A stretch of DNA of 49,594 nucleotides from Anaerobutyricum stercoris (GTDB lineage: Bacteria; Bacillota; Clostridia; Lachnospirales; Lachnospiraceae): NCBI GenBank assembly GCA_019116455.1, contig DXBR01000068.1:1-49594 (forward strand). The letters are read 5' to 3'. Positions 8,601-15,412 of this stretch are shown one piece after another (position 1 is the first letter of the stretch; each line of letters opens with the position of its first letter). Made by a program: the position numbers and the translations under genes. The notes under the pieces were generated by a model. It searched no databases. It was not told where the DNA came from and saw only the letters and a list, made by a program, of their open reading frames with translations.

Positions 8601-10114
8601 AGAGGAATCGGCCGCTTTGGATTGACGAACACACTGTAATGATCCACAATCTCGCCGCCGGACACCTTCACCGCACCGATCTCGATGATGGCGTCATGAA
8701 CCGGGCTGAATCCTGTGGTTTCCAGGTCAAAGACCACAAAGCTGTCCGAAAGCGTCTGCCCCTTGGCGTTGGTGACCAGCTTTTTCAGGTCGTCCACAAA
8801 ATATCCCTCAACGCCGTAGATGATCTTAAACGGTTCATCCATGGTGATGCAGTGATTGGCGATAGGGAAAGCCTGCAGCACACCGTGATCGGTGATGGCC
8901 AGCGCCGGATGCCCCCAGTCTTTGGCTGTCTGAATGACCTTTTTGATATCCACCACGCTGTCCAGATCGCTCATGACCGTGTGCAGATGAAGCTCCACCC
9001 GCTTCTCCAGACTCTTGTCCATCCGTTTTTCCCGGAAGTCCGGAATCGGCTTGATGCCGACGATGGAAGACATGGTGATATCTCTCTCGAAGGTATCCAT
9101 CCGCGGCATGCCCTTCACTTTATAGAACTTTCCTTTCTGGAATTCATCCAGGAAGTCCGGAAGCTGCGCGTTTCTCAGGAACACTTTTCCCACGATGGTA
9201 TCGGTAAAGTCTGTGATCCGGAAGCTGACAATGCTTCTCTCCCGGCGGATCTCCCAAATCTCCAGTCCGATGATCTGTCCCCGGATGACGGTCTCCCCGA
9301 TCTCGTCGACGATCTCCTCGATGGGAACGACCTCCCCGTCACAGTTTTTGCCGTAAATGATATCCGGGTCCTTCTGCCGTTTGGCATAACCTCCGAATTC
9401 CTGCCGTCTGGCCCGCTCCTCAAAAAAGTTGGAAGAAAATACATTGCCTTTCCTGGCCGGTTTCTGCTCACCGTCTTTCTCCTGCCCGTTCTCTCCGGCT
9501 TTTTTCTGACTGCTCTTTTCCGCCTCCGCCTTTTCAATCTGTTCCATGACCATGCCGACTTCCAGACTCAGCTTGTGATTTCTCGCCTTATAAAATGCAT
9601 TTTTTGCGTCGTCGGTAAAATCAAAGCCCACCTGAATCTCCTTACCAAAACGGTGAGCGTACATTTCTTCCAGATACTGCTTGAGCTTCGCTGATTTATT
9701 TCTGGCAAGGAAGGAGTCTTCCAGCAGGATCGTCATGATATTTCCTTCAAATCCCCACTCGCAGCGAAGGAACAGGCTGTACTCCACCTGACCCATCCGG
9801 TGGATCTCATAGAGAATACTGTCCCAGTAATCTTTGGTGAGCTGTTCCAGCGTATATACGGGAGAAAGCTCATAGGTATCATCAATGGCAAGAAACACCG
9901 ACGTACCCCGGAACAGTTCGTTTTTCAGATCATAGGCAATCTTATTTATCAGCTTCTTTCCCATGATGTGCTCGCTCTTTGTGTGCACAATGAGCTGATT
10001 TTTGCTCTGCTTCATTACCACCTTGGTGACGATGGTGTTGGAAAGCGCATATCTTAAATTGTCGGGTATTGTATAGTCCGGAAATACTTCCGGAAATGTC
10101 TGTCTTTGTTCCAT
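5651..10114 (-). CDS. polC: DNA polymerase III alpha subunit, PolC type
   Basis: The 1487-residue replicative polymerase of low-GC Gram-positives. In order: N-terminal domain (1-220), OB fold (about 225-330, GQIIGLEIWEIRRERSIV), PHP domain beginning ELHLHTVMSDLDS (about 371), inserted DEDD proofreading exonuclease with FVVFDLETTGFSP (about 456), the polymerase core with catalytic aspartates in EPDIDLNFSGEYQ (about 1005), and a C-terminal helix-hairpin-helix (SVEGLGDKACDQ, about 1418). I chose the ATG at 10114, with AGGAGG 5 bases upstream; the frame stays open to 10462, but the extra 116 residues overlap the divergent gene and lack polC homology. Length matches the usual 1430-1490. It appears monocistronic. 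Confidence 0.97.
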   Translation of the reverse strand: MEQRQTFPEVFPDYTIPDNLRYALSNTIVTKVVMKQSKNQLIVHTKSEHIMGKKLINKIAYDLKNELFRGTSVFLAIDDTYELSPVYTLEQLTKDYWDSILYEIHRMGQVEYSLFLRCEWGFEGNIMTILLEDSFLARNKSAKLKQYLEEMYAHRFGKEIQVGFDFTDDAKNAFYKARNHKLSLEVGMVMEQIEKAEAEKSSQKKAGENGQEKDGEQKPARKGNVFSSNFFEERARRQEFGGYAKRQKDPDIIYGKNCDGEVVPIEEIVDEIGETVIRGQIIGLEIWEIRRERSIVSFRITDFTDTIVGKVFLRNAQLPDFLDEFQKGKFYKVKGMPRMDTFERDITMSSIVGIKPIPDFREKRMDKSLEKRVELHLHTVMSDLDSVVDIKKVIQTAKDWGHPALAITDHGVLQAFPIANHCITMDEPFKIIYGVEGYFVDDLKKLVTNAKGQTLSDSFVVFDLETTGFSPVHDAIIEIGAVKVSGGEIVDHYSVFVNPKRPIPLRITELTSIDDAMVAGAEDIETILPEFLAFCEGCSLVAHNAEFDVSFIEANADRLGYEHDFTVLDTVQMARMLLPGLNRFKLNTVCKHLGIKQEHHHRAVDDARVTAEVFVRFVEMLKEQGVHTLEELNSKGSTSADLIKKAMTYHGIILVKNDVGRVNLNRLVSASHLDYFNRRPRMPKSLIEKYREGLILGSACEAGELFQAIIRGKSEEEIARIVNFYDYLEIQPIGNNAFMLESDKYDAKTVEDLQNYNRRIVELGEQYHKPVVATCDVHFLNPEDEQYRRILMAGKGFADADNQAPLYFRTTEEMLEEFSYLGEQKAREVVITNTNKIADMIEKISPVHPDKCPPVIPNSDKELTDICYNRAHEIYGPELPEIVKERLDRELTSIISNGFAVMYIIAQKLVKDSNDHGYLVGSRGSVGSSFVATMSGITEVNPLSAHYICPKCHFVDFDSEYVKPYTMKGMSGCDMPDRDCPVCGTKLLKEGHDIPFETFLGFKGNKEPDIDLNFSGEYQAKAHKYVEVIFGEGSAFRAGTIGTLAEKTAYGYVMKYFEERGIHKRRCEMERLAEGCTGVKRTTGQHPGGIIVVPHEHEIYDFTAIQHPANDVNTDIITTHFEYHSIDHNLLKLDILGHDDPTMIRRLEDLTGIDAKTIPLDDKDVMELFHGTEILGITPEDIGGVEMGSLGVPEFGTDFVMQMLKDTNPQCFSDLVRISGLSHGTDVWLGNAQTLIETGQAEISTAICCRDDIMTYLINMGLDKEESFTIMESVRKGKGLKDDWVETMLSHGVPEWYIGSCRKIKYMFPKAHAAAYVMMGWRVAWFKVHKPLAYYAAYFSIRASAFSYEIMCRGRAILEEYLEELTSMPKEQQTKKDQDTIRDGRIAQEMYARGFEFIPIDIYRAKARDCQIIDGKIMPPLSSVEGLGDKACDQVEEAAKHGPFTSLDNFRNQAKVSKTNVDKMVELGILTGLPETDQLSLADFMVV

Positions 10115-10234
10115 AATGCCTCCTTCCCCGAAAAGCAGGGGAGCCGCCCTTCTTTCTTCCATAATAAAGTAGTCATAAATCCTTTTCGGCAGAATAAAAT
10201 TTATTAAAATTATGTATCGGAAGGACTGTTTTTT

Positions 10235-10663
10235 TTGAGTGCAAAAACAAAAATCATTGTTGTAAAAGCAAAAGAACTGATCTACACGGCTCTTTTTATC
10301 TGCCTTGCCATCATCCTCATTCTCCTGCTTATCTTTATGTTCGCCCCGGGAGAAAAAAGTGTAAGCACCAGTGCCGGAGCATACACGCCCGGCGTTTATA
10401 CTTCCACTATCACTCTGGGAGACACCGCTCTCGATGTGGCGGTATCTGTGGATGAAAACCATATTACCTCCGTGAGCCTGAATAATCTGTCGGAAAGCGT
10501 CACCGCCATGTATCCGCTTCTGGAGCCTTCTCTGGAAAGCATCAACGAACAGCTGGACAGCATTTCCTCCATCGACGACCTGCAGCTGGATTCCGACACC
10601 AAATATACCGGTCTGATCCTGCAGCAGGCCATCAAAAATGCGCTCCAGAAGGCGCAGTCCTGA
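10235..10663 (+). CDS. Small membrane-anchored protein with an FMN_bind-like domain
   Basis: A 142-residue protein, divergent from polC. A transmembrane helix spans about residues 15-37 (IYTALFICLAIILILLLIF), followed by an outer domain beginning GAYTPGVYTSTITLGDTALD, with VSVDENHITSV and a C-terminal helix LQQAIKNALQKA. That order resembles the FMN_bind domain of RnfG/NqrC proteins, where an SGAT motif carries covalently linked flavin. Here the equivalent stretch reads DTKYTGLILQQ, without SGAT, so flavin attachment is doubtful. Translation starts at TTG (10235) with GGAAGGA about 11 bases before it; no in-frame ATG fits better. Exact role unknown. Confidence 0.7.
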   Translation: MSAKTKIIVVKAKELIYTALFICLAIILILLLIFMFAPGEKSVSTSAGAYTPGVYTSTITLGDTALDVAVSVDENHITSVSLNNLSESVTAMYPLLEPSLESINEQLDSISSIDDLQLDSDTKYTGLILQQAIKNALQKAQS

Positions 10664-10677
10664 TACTGCGCCTTTTC
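10649..10677. terminator. Terminator between the FMN_bind-like gene and nadE
   Basis: A 10-bp perfect stem (10649-10658 with 10664-10673) with a 5-base loop and T run on the plus side. It overlaps the plus-strand stop codon at 10661-10663. It may also stop nadE transcription from the other side. Confidence 0.8.
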
Positions 10678-10688
10678 GGAAACGCGCT

Positions 10689-12623
10689 TTATTCCAGTCC
10701 CAGCTCTTCTTTCAGTCTGTCAAGCTCCGCCATCCACACGGATGGGCTTGCATCGCTCGGCATCCGCAGGTCGCCCCTCGGGGATACGGCAATGGAGCCC
10801 ACCTTCGGTCCATCCGGCAGGCAGGAGCGTTTGAAATGCTGTGCAAAGAACCGCCAGCAGAAGGTGCGGAGCCATTTGTAAATGACAGCGTCCTCGTAAT
10901 CTGCGCCGAAGGCTTTCTTTGCCAGCCGGAAGATCTTCGCCGGACCGAATCCAAACCGCAGCATGTAATACAGATAAAAGTCATGCAGTTCATAAGGGCC
11001 CACCAGGTCTTCTGTCTTCTGAGAGATGACGCCGTCCACCGGCGGCAGCAGCTCCGGACTCACCGGAGTGTCCAGCACGTCAAGTAGTACCTTCTGCAGT
11101 TCTTCCTCCTCCGTGGTGTCCGCATAGTAGCGCACCAGATGGCGCACCAGTGTTTTTGGCACCGAACAGTTCACCGCATACATGGACATATGGTCGCCGT
11201 TGTAAGTGGCCCAGCCAAGAGCCAGCTCGGACATGTCGCCGGTTCCGATGACCATACCGTTTACCTGATTGGCAATATCCATGAGGATCTGCGTCCGCTC
11301 TCTGGCCTGGGAGTTCTCATAGGTAACGTCATGCACATTGATGTCGTGTCCGATATCCGAAAAATGCTGCTCCACCGCCCGGTTGATCCGAATCTCCCGC
11401 AGGGTGGCACCCAGCCGTTTTGTCAGGGTCACGGCATTGGAATAGGTTCGGTCTGTGGTTCCAAAGCATGGCATGGTCACGCAGACAATTCCTTCTCTCG
11501 GAAGTCCCAGCATATCAAAGGCTCTCGCCGTCACCAGCACCGCCAGGGTGGAATCCAGACCGCCGCTGATACCGATGACCGCATGGCGGCATCCCGTGTG
11601 CGCCAGACGTTTCTTCAGTCCCATGGCCTGAATGGTCAGAATCTCATCGCATCGTTTATCTCTGTCTTCTTTATTGGAAGGAATGAACGGAGTCCGGGAG
11701 AAGTACCGGGTCAGCTCTGTCTCCGTCTCTTCCAGGGTAAAATACACCCGGTGATAAGGCTGTCCGCCGTCGTCGGTCACGAAGGTGGACGTCTTCTGCC
11801 GGTCTGCCGCCAGACGCTGCAGATCGATCTCCGCTTCCGTATAGTGATTCTCAAACCGTCCGGACTCTGCCAGCACGGCTCCGTACTCGGTGATCATATT
11901 GTGGCCGCTGTACACCAGATCCTGGGTGGATTCGCCCTCTCCCGCAGATGCATAAATGTACGCGCAGACCAGTCTTGCCGACTGAGAGCTGACCAGCTCC
12001 CGGCGGTAAGTGTCTTTCGTGGTCGTCTCATCGCTGGCGGAAGGATTACAGATGACCGTCGCTCCTGCCAGTGCGTGGTAGGTGGACGGCGGCAGCGGTA
12101 CCCAGAGATCCTCGCAGATCTCCGCGGCCAGCACCAGATTCTCCACATTCTCGCAGCAGAACAGAAGGTTCATGCCAAACGGCACTTCCTGTCCCAGCAG
12201 ACGGATCATCTCCACCTCTCTTCTGCCCGGCGTAAAATGTCTCGCCTCATAAAACTCTGAATAATTCGGCAGATTATGCTTCGGCACAACGCCAAGAATC
12301 CGTCCTCTATATAAGAAAACCGCACAGTTATAAAGCTTCTGATGGACAAGCAGCGGCGCCCCCGCCACAATGACCATCGGTATCTCAGCCGTCTCCTCAA
12401 GAATGGCGGCCAGCTGTTTCTTACTCTCCTCCAGCAGCGGCTTCTGCCAGAACAGATCGCCGCAGGTATAAGCGGAGATCACCAGCTCCGGGAGAACAAG
12501 CACCTTCACCTGCCGCTCCTGCGCCCTTCTCACAGCCTTCATAATACTTTCTTTGTTAAATGCCGGGTCGGCAACCTTCACATCTACCGATGCCGCCGCC
12601 ACCCGCAAGAATCCGTCTTTCAT
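10689..12623 (-). CDS. nadE: Glutamine-dependent NAD+ synthetase
   Basis: A 644-residue two-domain enzyme making NAD+ from nicotinate adenine dinucleotide, ATP and glutamine, the last step of NAD biosynthesis. The N-terminal nitrilase-fold glutaminase has the complete triad: E46 (VLPELV), K115 (VVPKHNLPNY) and C170 (AAEICEDLW). The C-terminal synthetase has the PP-loop GISGGLDSTLAVLV near residue 352 and the later GTGDMSELALGWATYNGDH. Length and order match the bacterial long form, so it can use glutamine rather than free ammonia. AGAAAGGAAAAC precedes the ATG. A 41-base perfect palindrome lies 20 bases upstream of the start and may affect its expression. Confidence 0.96.
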   Translation of the reverse strand: MKDGFLRVAAASVDVKVADPAFNKESIMKAVRRAQERQVKVLVLPELVISAYTCGDLFWQKPLLEESKKQLAAILEETAEIPMVIVAGAPLLVHQKLYNCAVFLYRGRILGVVPKHNLPNYSEFYEARHFTPGRREVEMIRLLGQEVPFGMNLLFCCENVENLVLAAEICEDLWVPLPPSTYHALAGATVICNPSASDETTTKDTYRRELVSSQSARLVCAYIYASAGEGESTQDLVYSGHNMITEYGAVLAESGRFENHYTEAEIDLQRLAADRQKTSTFVTDDGGQPYHRVYFTLEETETELTRYFSRTPFIPSNKEDRDKRCDEILTIQAMGLKKRLAHTGCRHAVIGISGGLDSTLAVLVTARAFDMLGLPREGIVCVTMPCFGTTDRTYSNAVTLTKRLGATLREIRINRAVEQHFSDIGHDINVHDVTYENSQARERTQILMDIANQVNGMVIGTGDMSELALGWATYNGDHMSMYAVNCSVPKTLVRHLVRYYADTTEEEELQKVLLDVLDTPVSPELLPPVDGVISQKTEDLVGPYELHDFYLYYMLRFGFGPAKIFRLAKKAFGADYEDAVIYKWLRTFCWRFFAQHFKRSCLPDGPKVGSIAVSPRGDLRMPSDASPSVWMAELDRLKEELGLE

Positions 12624-12643
12624 TTTGTTTTCCTTTCTCTCTG

Positions 12644-12684
12644 CCCATTTTTTTCGTATTATGTAATAATACGAAAAAAATGGG
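12644..12684. repeat. Perfect 19-bp inverted repeat upstream of nadE
   Basis: Arms at 12644-12662 and 12666-12684 are exact reverse complements around the spacer GTA. Each arm holds a run of seven T or A. Neither strand has a T run after the stem, so it is not a textbook terminator. It lies between the sigma factor gene and nadE. Confidence 0.85.
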
Positions 12685-12761
12685 AATCCTGATCACACAG
12701 TCTTCCCATTATTTTAATCAATTATTTATCATTTGGCAATATGTACTTGGCGGCAAATTCT

Positions 12762-13862
12762 TTACTCCAGGAAGTCCTTGAGCTTACGGCTCCGGCTCGG
12801 ATGGCGCAGCTTCCGGAGTGCCTTCGCCTCAATCTGACGGATACGCTCTCTTGTTACGTTGAACTCTTTTCCGACTTCTTCGAGGGTTCTCGTCTTACCG
12901 TCGTCCAGTCCGAAACGCAGCTTGATGACGTTGCGCTCTCTCTCGGTAAGGGAGGCCATGGCCACTTCCAGCTCTTCCTTCAGCATGGAGAATGATGCGG
13001 AATCCACAGGGGAAAGCAGAGATTCATCTTCGATGAAATCACCTAACTGACTGTCCTCTTCCTCGCCGATCGGGGTGTCCAGGGATACCGGGTCTCTGGA
13101 TGTCTTCAGAATCTCGTCAATCTTAGCCACAGGCATGTTCATCTTCTTTGCGATCTCTTCATTGGTAGGTTCTCTTCCCAGCTCCTGCAGCAGCATCCTG
13201 GAAGTACGAAGAGTCTTGTTGATGGTCTCCACCATATGTACCGGCACACGGATGGTCTTCGCCGTATCGGCGATACCTCGGGTGATCGCCTGACGGATCC
13301 ACCAGGTGGAGTAGGTACTGAACTTGTTGCCCTTCTTGTAGTCGAACTTCTCCACGGCCTTCATGAGACCCATGTTACCCTCCTGAATCAGATCCAGGAA
13401 AGACATGCCTCGTCCCACATATTTCTTAGCGATACTTACCACCAGTCTCAGGTTGGCCTCAATGAGCTGCTTTCTGGCCTGCTCGTCGCCTTTTTCAATG
13501 CGCTGTGCCAGGAATACTTCTTCTTCAGCTGTCAGCAGCGGGATATTGCCAATCTCTTTCAGATACATACGCACCGGATCTTCCAGACTGACGCCTTCCA
13601 GAATATCCGTATCATCGATAAGCTCTACCTCTTCGGCGTCATCATCGATGTAATTATCATCGTTATCTTCCTCGCTGGTATTCAGAACATCCACGCCCTG
13701 CTTCTCAAAATAATCAAGAATCCACTCGAACTTCTCAGGGGTTAACTCAATATCTTTGAATGCATCGTTAATCTCTTTGTACTCGAGTACATTCTTATTC
13801 TGGTGGGCCTGTTTCAGAAGTGTTTCCATAATATTAGAAAAACTTAATCTTGCATCTTCCAT
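12762..13862 (-). CDS. rpoD: RNA polymerase primary sigma factor (SigA/RpoD)
   Basis: A 366-residue housekeeping sigma factor that directs RNA polymerase to -35/-10 promoters. Region 1.1-like sequence (about 1-95) ends in an acidic patch. Region 1.2 reads DPVRMYLKEIG; region 2 contains NLRLVVSIAKKYVGRGMSFL, DLIQEGNMGLMKAVEKFDY and STYATWW-like STYSTWWIRQAITR; region 3 follows with REPTNEEIAKKM; region 4.2 has LEEVGKEFNVTRERIRQIEA, the -35 reader. It lacks the long non-conserved insert of proteobacterial RpoD. GGGAGAAC precedes the ATG at 13862. In many Firmicutes dnaG lies directly upstream; here it does not, and a 390-base leader region does. Confidence 0.97.
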   Translation of the reverse strand: MEDARLSFSNIMETLLKQAHQNKNVLEYKEINDAFKDIELTPEKFEWILDYFEKQGVDVLNTSEEDNDDNYIDDDAEEVELIDDTDILEGVSLEDPVRMYLKEIGNIPLLTAEEEVFLAQRIEKGDEQARKQLIEANLRLVVSIAKKYVGRGMSFLDLIQEGNMGLMKAVEKFDYKKGNKFSTYSTWWIRQAITRGIADTAKTIRVPVHMVETINKTLRTSRMLLQELGREPTNEEIAKKMNMPVAKIDEILKTSRDPVSLDTPIGEEEDSQLGDFIEDESLLSPVDSASFSMLKEELEVAMASLTERERNVIKLRFGLDDGKTRTLEEVGKEFNVTRERIRQIEAKALRKLRHPSRSRKLKDFLE

Positions 13863-13918
13863 GTTTGTTCTCCCGATTCTTTTTTGCTGACCTGTTACCT
13901 TGCTGCTGTCTCATTTGT

Positions 13919-13983
13919 CTTAAGATAAAAATAAAGAAGACATCTTAAGGAAGGGTATGCGAAAAAACACCTTACCCTTCCTT
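13919..13983 (-). promoter_or_regulatory. Two overlapping hairpins in the sigma factor leader
   Basis: In the minus-strand transcript the first hairpin pairs 13973-13983 with 13947-13957 (11 bp, perfect). The second pairs 13942-13949 with 13919-13926 (8 bp, perfect) and is followed by the start codon 57 bases on. They share bases 13947-13949, so full forms compete. The first could instead be a terminator for the glf transcript. The rest of the gap 13984-14255 is AT-rich, with one promoter and nothing else seen. Confidence 0.55.
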
Positions 13984-14059
13984 TCTCTTTCGTGCTCTAT
14001 TACAAATTTATCTCAATCATCCAGATAGCGGCACTACCACTATTATATAGATATTGTCT

Positions 14060-14088
14060 ATTTTATCCCATGTTTCCCTCTATGTCAA
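14060..14088 (-). promoter_or_regulatory. Sigma-70 promoter of the rpoD gene
   Basis: On the minus strand: perfect -35 TTGACA (14083-14088), 17-base spacer, -10 TAAAAT (14060-14065). The start site would be about 190 bases before the rpoD ATG, leaving room for the leader hairpins. Confidence 0.75.
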
Positions 14089-14255
14089 CTTTTTTTGGGA
14101 AATTCATCATTTTTTCACAGTATTTTGTGTCTTTTTTCTCTTATACAACATTATATTGTATTCTTTCTTCTTTATGTCATATATTCCCGCCGTTTCCCCA
14201 TCATTTCCCGACAATTTCCGATATTCCACGGCCAAACGGGGCTGCCGGGTGAGCC

Positions 14256-15353
14256 TCACATCTCCTTTACGGTATCAAGAGCCAGCCGGATGACCTTATC
14301 CATGTCATAATACCGATATGTTCCCAGGCGCCCGCCGAAGATGGTATCCGGCTCCGCTTCCGCCAGCGCCCGGTACTGGGCCGCCAGGGATTCATTTTCT
14401 TCGTCGTTGATCGGATAGTACGGCTCCATACCCGGCTTCCACTCTTCCGGGTACTCCCGGGAGATGACAGTGGACGGCTGGGTCCCGAACTCAAAATGCT
14501 TGTGCTCGATGATCCTTGTATACGGTACTTCTCTTTCTGTGTAATTGACCACCGCGTTACCCTGATAATTGTCCGTCGGCAGCACCTCCGTCTCAAACCG
14601 GACAGTCCGGTACTGGAGGATGCCCAGCCGGTAATCAAAGTAAGCATCCAGCGGTCCGGTGTACACAGTCTTGTCCGCCACACCCGGATGTTCCTGCCGG
14701 AACGCAAAGTAATCTGTGTTCAGTAGCACATCGGAACCTTCCAGCAGTTTTATGATCAGGTTCGTGTAGCCGCCTTTCGGGATACCCTGATATGGATCGT
14801 TGAAATAATTGTTATCATAAATGAAACGAAGCGGCAGACGCTTGATGATAAAAGACGGCAGCTCTTTGCAGTCTCTGCCCCACTGCTTCTCGGTATAGCC
14901 TTTCACCAGCTTCTCGTAAACGTCCCGTCCCACCAAGGACAGCGCCTGCTCCTCCAGGTTCTGCGGCTCTCCGATATTAAGATCCGCAATCTGCGCCGCG
15001 ATGATATCCTTCGCCTCCTGCGGCGTGCGGATTCCCCACAGCTTGCTGAAAGTATTCATATTAAAAGGCAGATTATACAGTTCATTCTTGTACACAGCCA
15101 CTGGCGAATTGATGTAATGATTAAATTCTGCCAGTGTATTTACATAGTCCCATACCTCCTTGTCGGAGGTATGAAAAATATGCGCGCCATACTTGTGAAC
15201 CTGAATCCCCTCGATATCTTCTGTGTAAATGTTGCCTCCCACGTGATCCCGTTTCTCGATCACAAGACAGGAAGCGCCTTTTTTCGTCATTTCATGGGCG
15301 AAGACGCTGCCAAAAAGGCCCGCGCCCACAATGAGATAATCGTAATGCTTCAC
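14256..15353 (-). CDS. glf: UDP-galactopyranose mutase
   Basis: A 365-residue flavoenzyme converting UDP-galactopyranose to UDP-galactofuranose, the donor for galactofuranose in surface polysaccharides. It begins with a Rossmann FAD motif (YLIVGAGLFGSVFAHE), then CLVIEKRDHVGGNIYT and HKYGAHIFHT, all hallmark Glf segments. The C-terminus holds RLGTYRYYDMDKVI, the substrate and flavin-contact region. I chose GTG at 15353 because GGAGGA lies 7 bases upstream; the frame begins upstream at an ATG at 15383 without a ribosome site. It follows the CDP-glycerol transferase-like gene by 59 bases and is likely cotranscribed, which points to a cell-surface galactofuranose-containing glycan. Confidence 0.95.
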   Translation of the reverse strand: MKHYDYLIVGAGLFGSVFAHEMTKKGASCLVIEKRDHVGGNIYTEDIEGIQVHKYGAHIFHTSDKEVWDYVNTLAEFNHYINSPVAVYKNELYNLPFNMNTFSKLWGIRTPQEAKDIIAAQIADLNIGEPQNLEEQALSLVGRDVYEKLVKGYTEKQWGRDCKELPSFIIKRLPLRFIYDNNYFNDPYQGIPKGGYTNLIIKLLEGSDVLLNTDYFAFRQEHPGVADKTVYTGPLDAYFDYRLGILQYRTVRFETEVLPTDNYQGNAVVNYTEREVPYTRIIEHKHFEFGTQPSTVISREYPEEWKPGMEPYYPINDEENESLAAQYRALAEAEPDTIFGGRLGTYRYYDMDKVIRLALDTVKEM

Positions 15354-15412
15354 GATAACTTCCTCCACTATATTCAAAAACAACTGCCAGGCTGTCCGAA
15401 GAAATTAACGCA

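Noticed and set aside
7367..9694. Open frame of 775 codons on the plus strand
   Set aside because: It lies wholly antisense to polC, has no recognisable domain and no ribosome site; long antisense frames are expected opposite GC-rich coding sequence.
10115..10462. N-terminal extension of PolC by 116 residues
   Set aside because: It overlaps the divergent FMN_bind-like gene, shows no family similarity, and a strong AGGAGG site supports the ATG at 10114.
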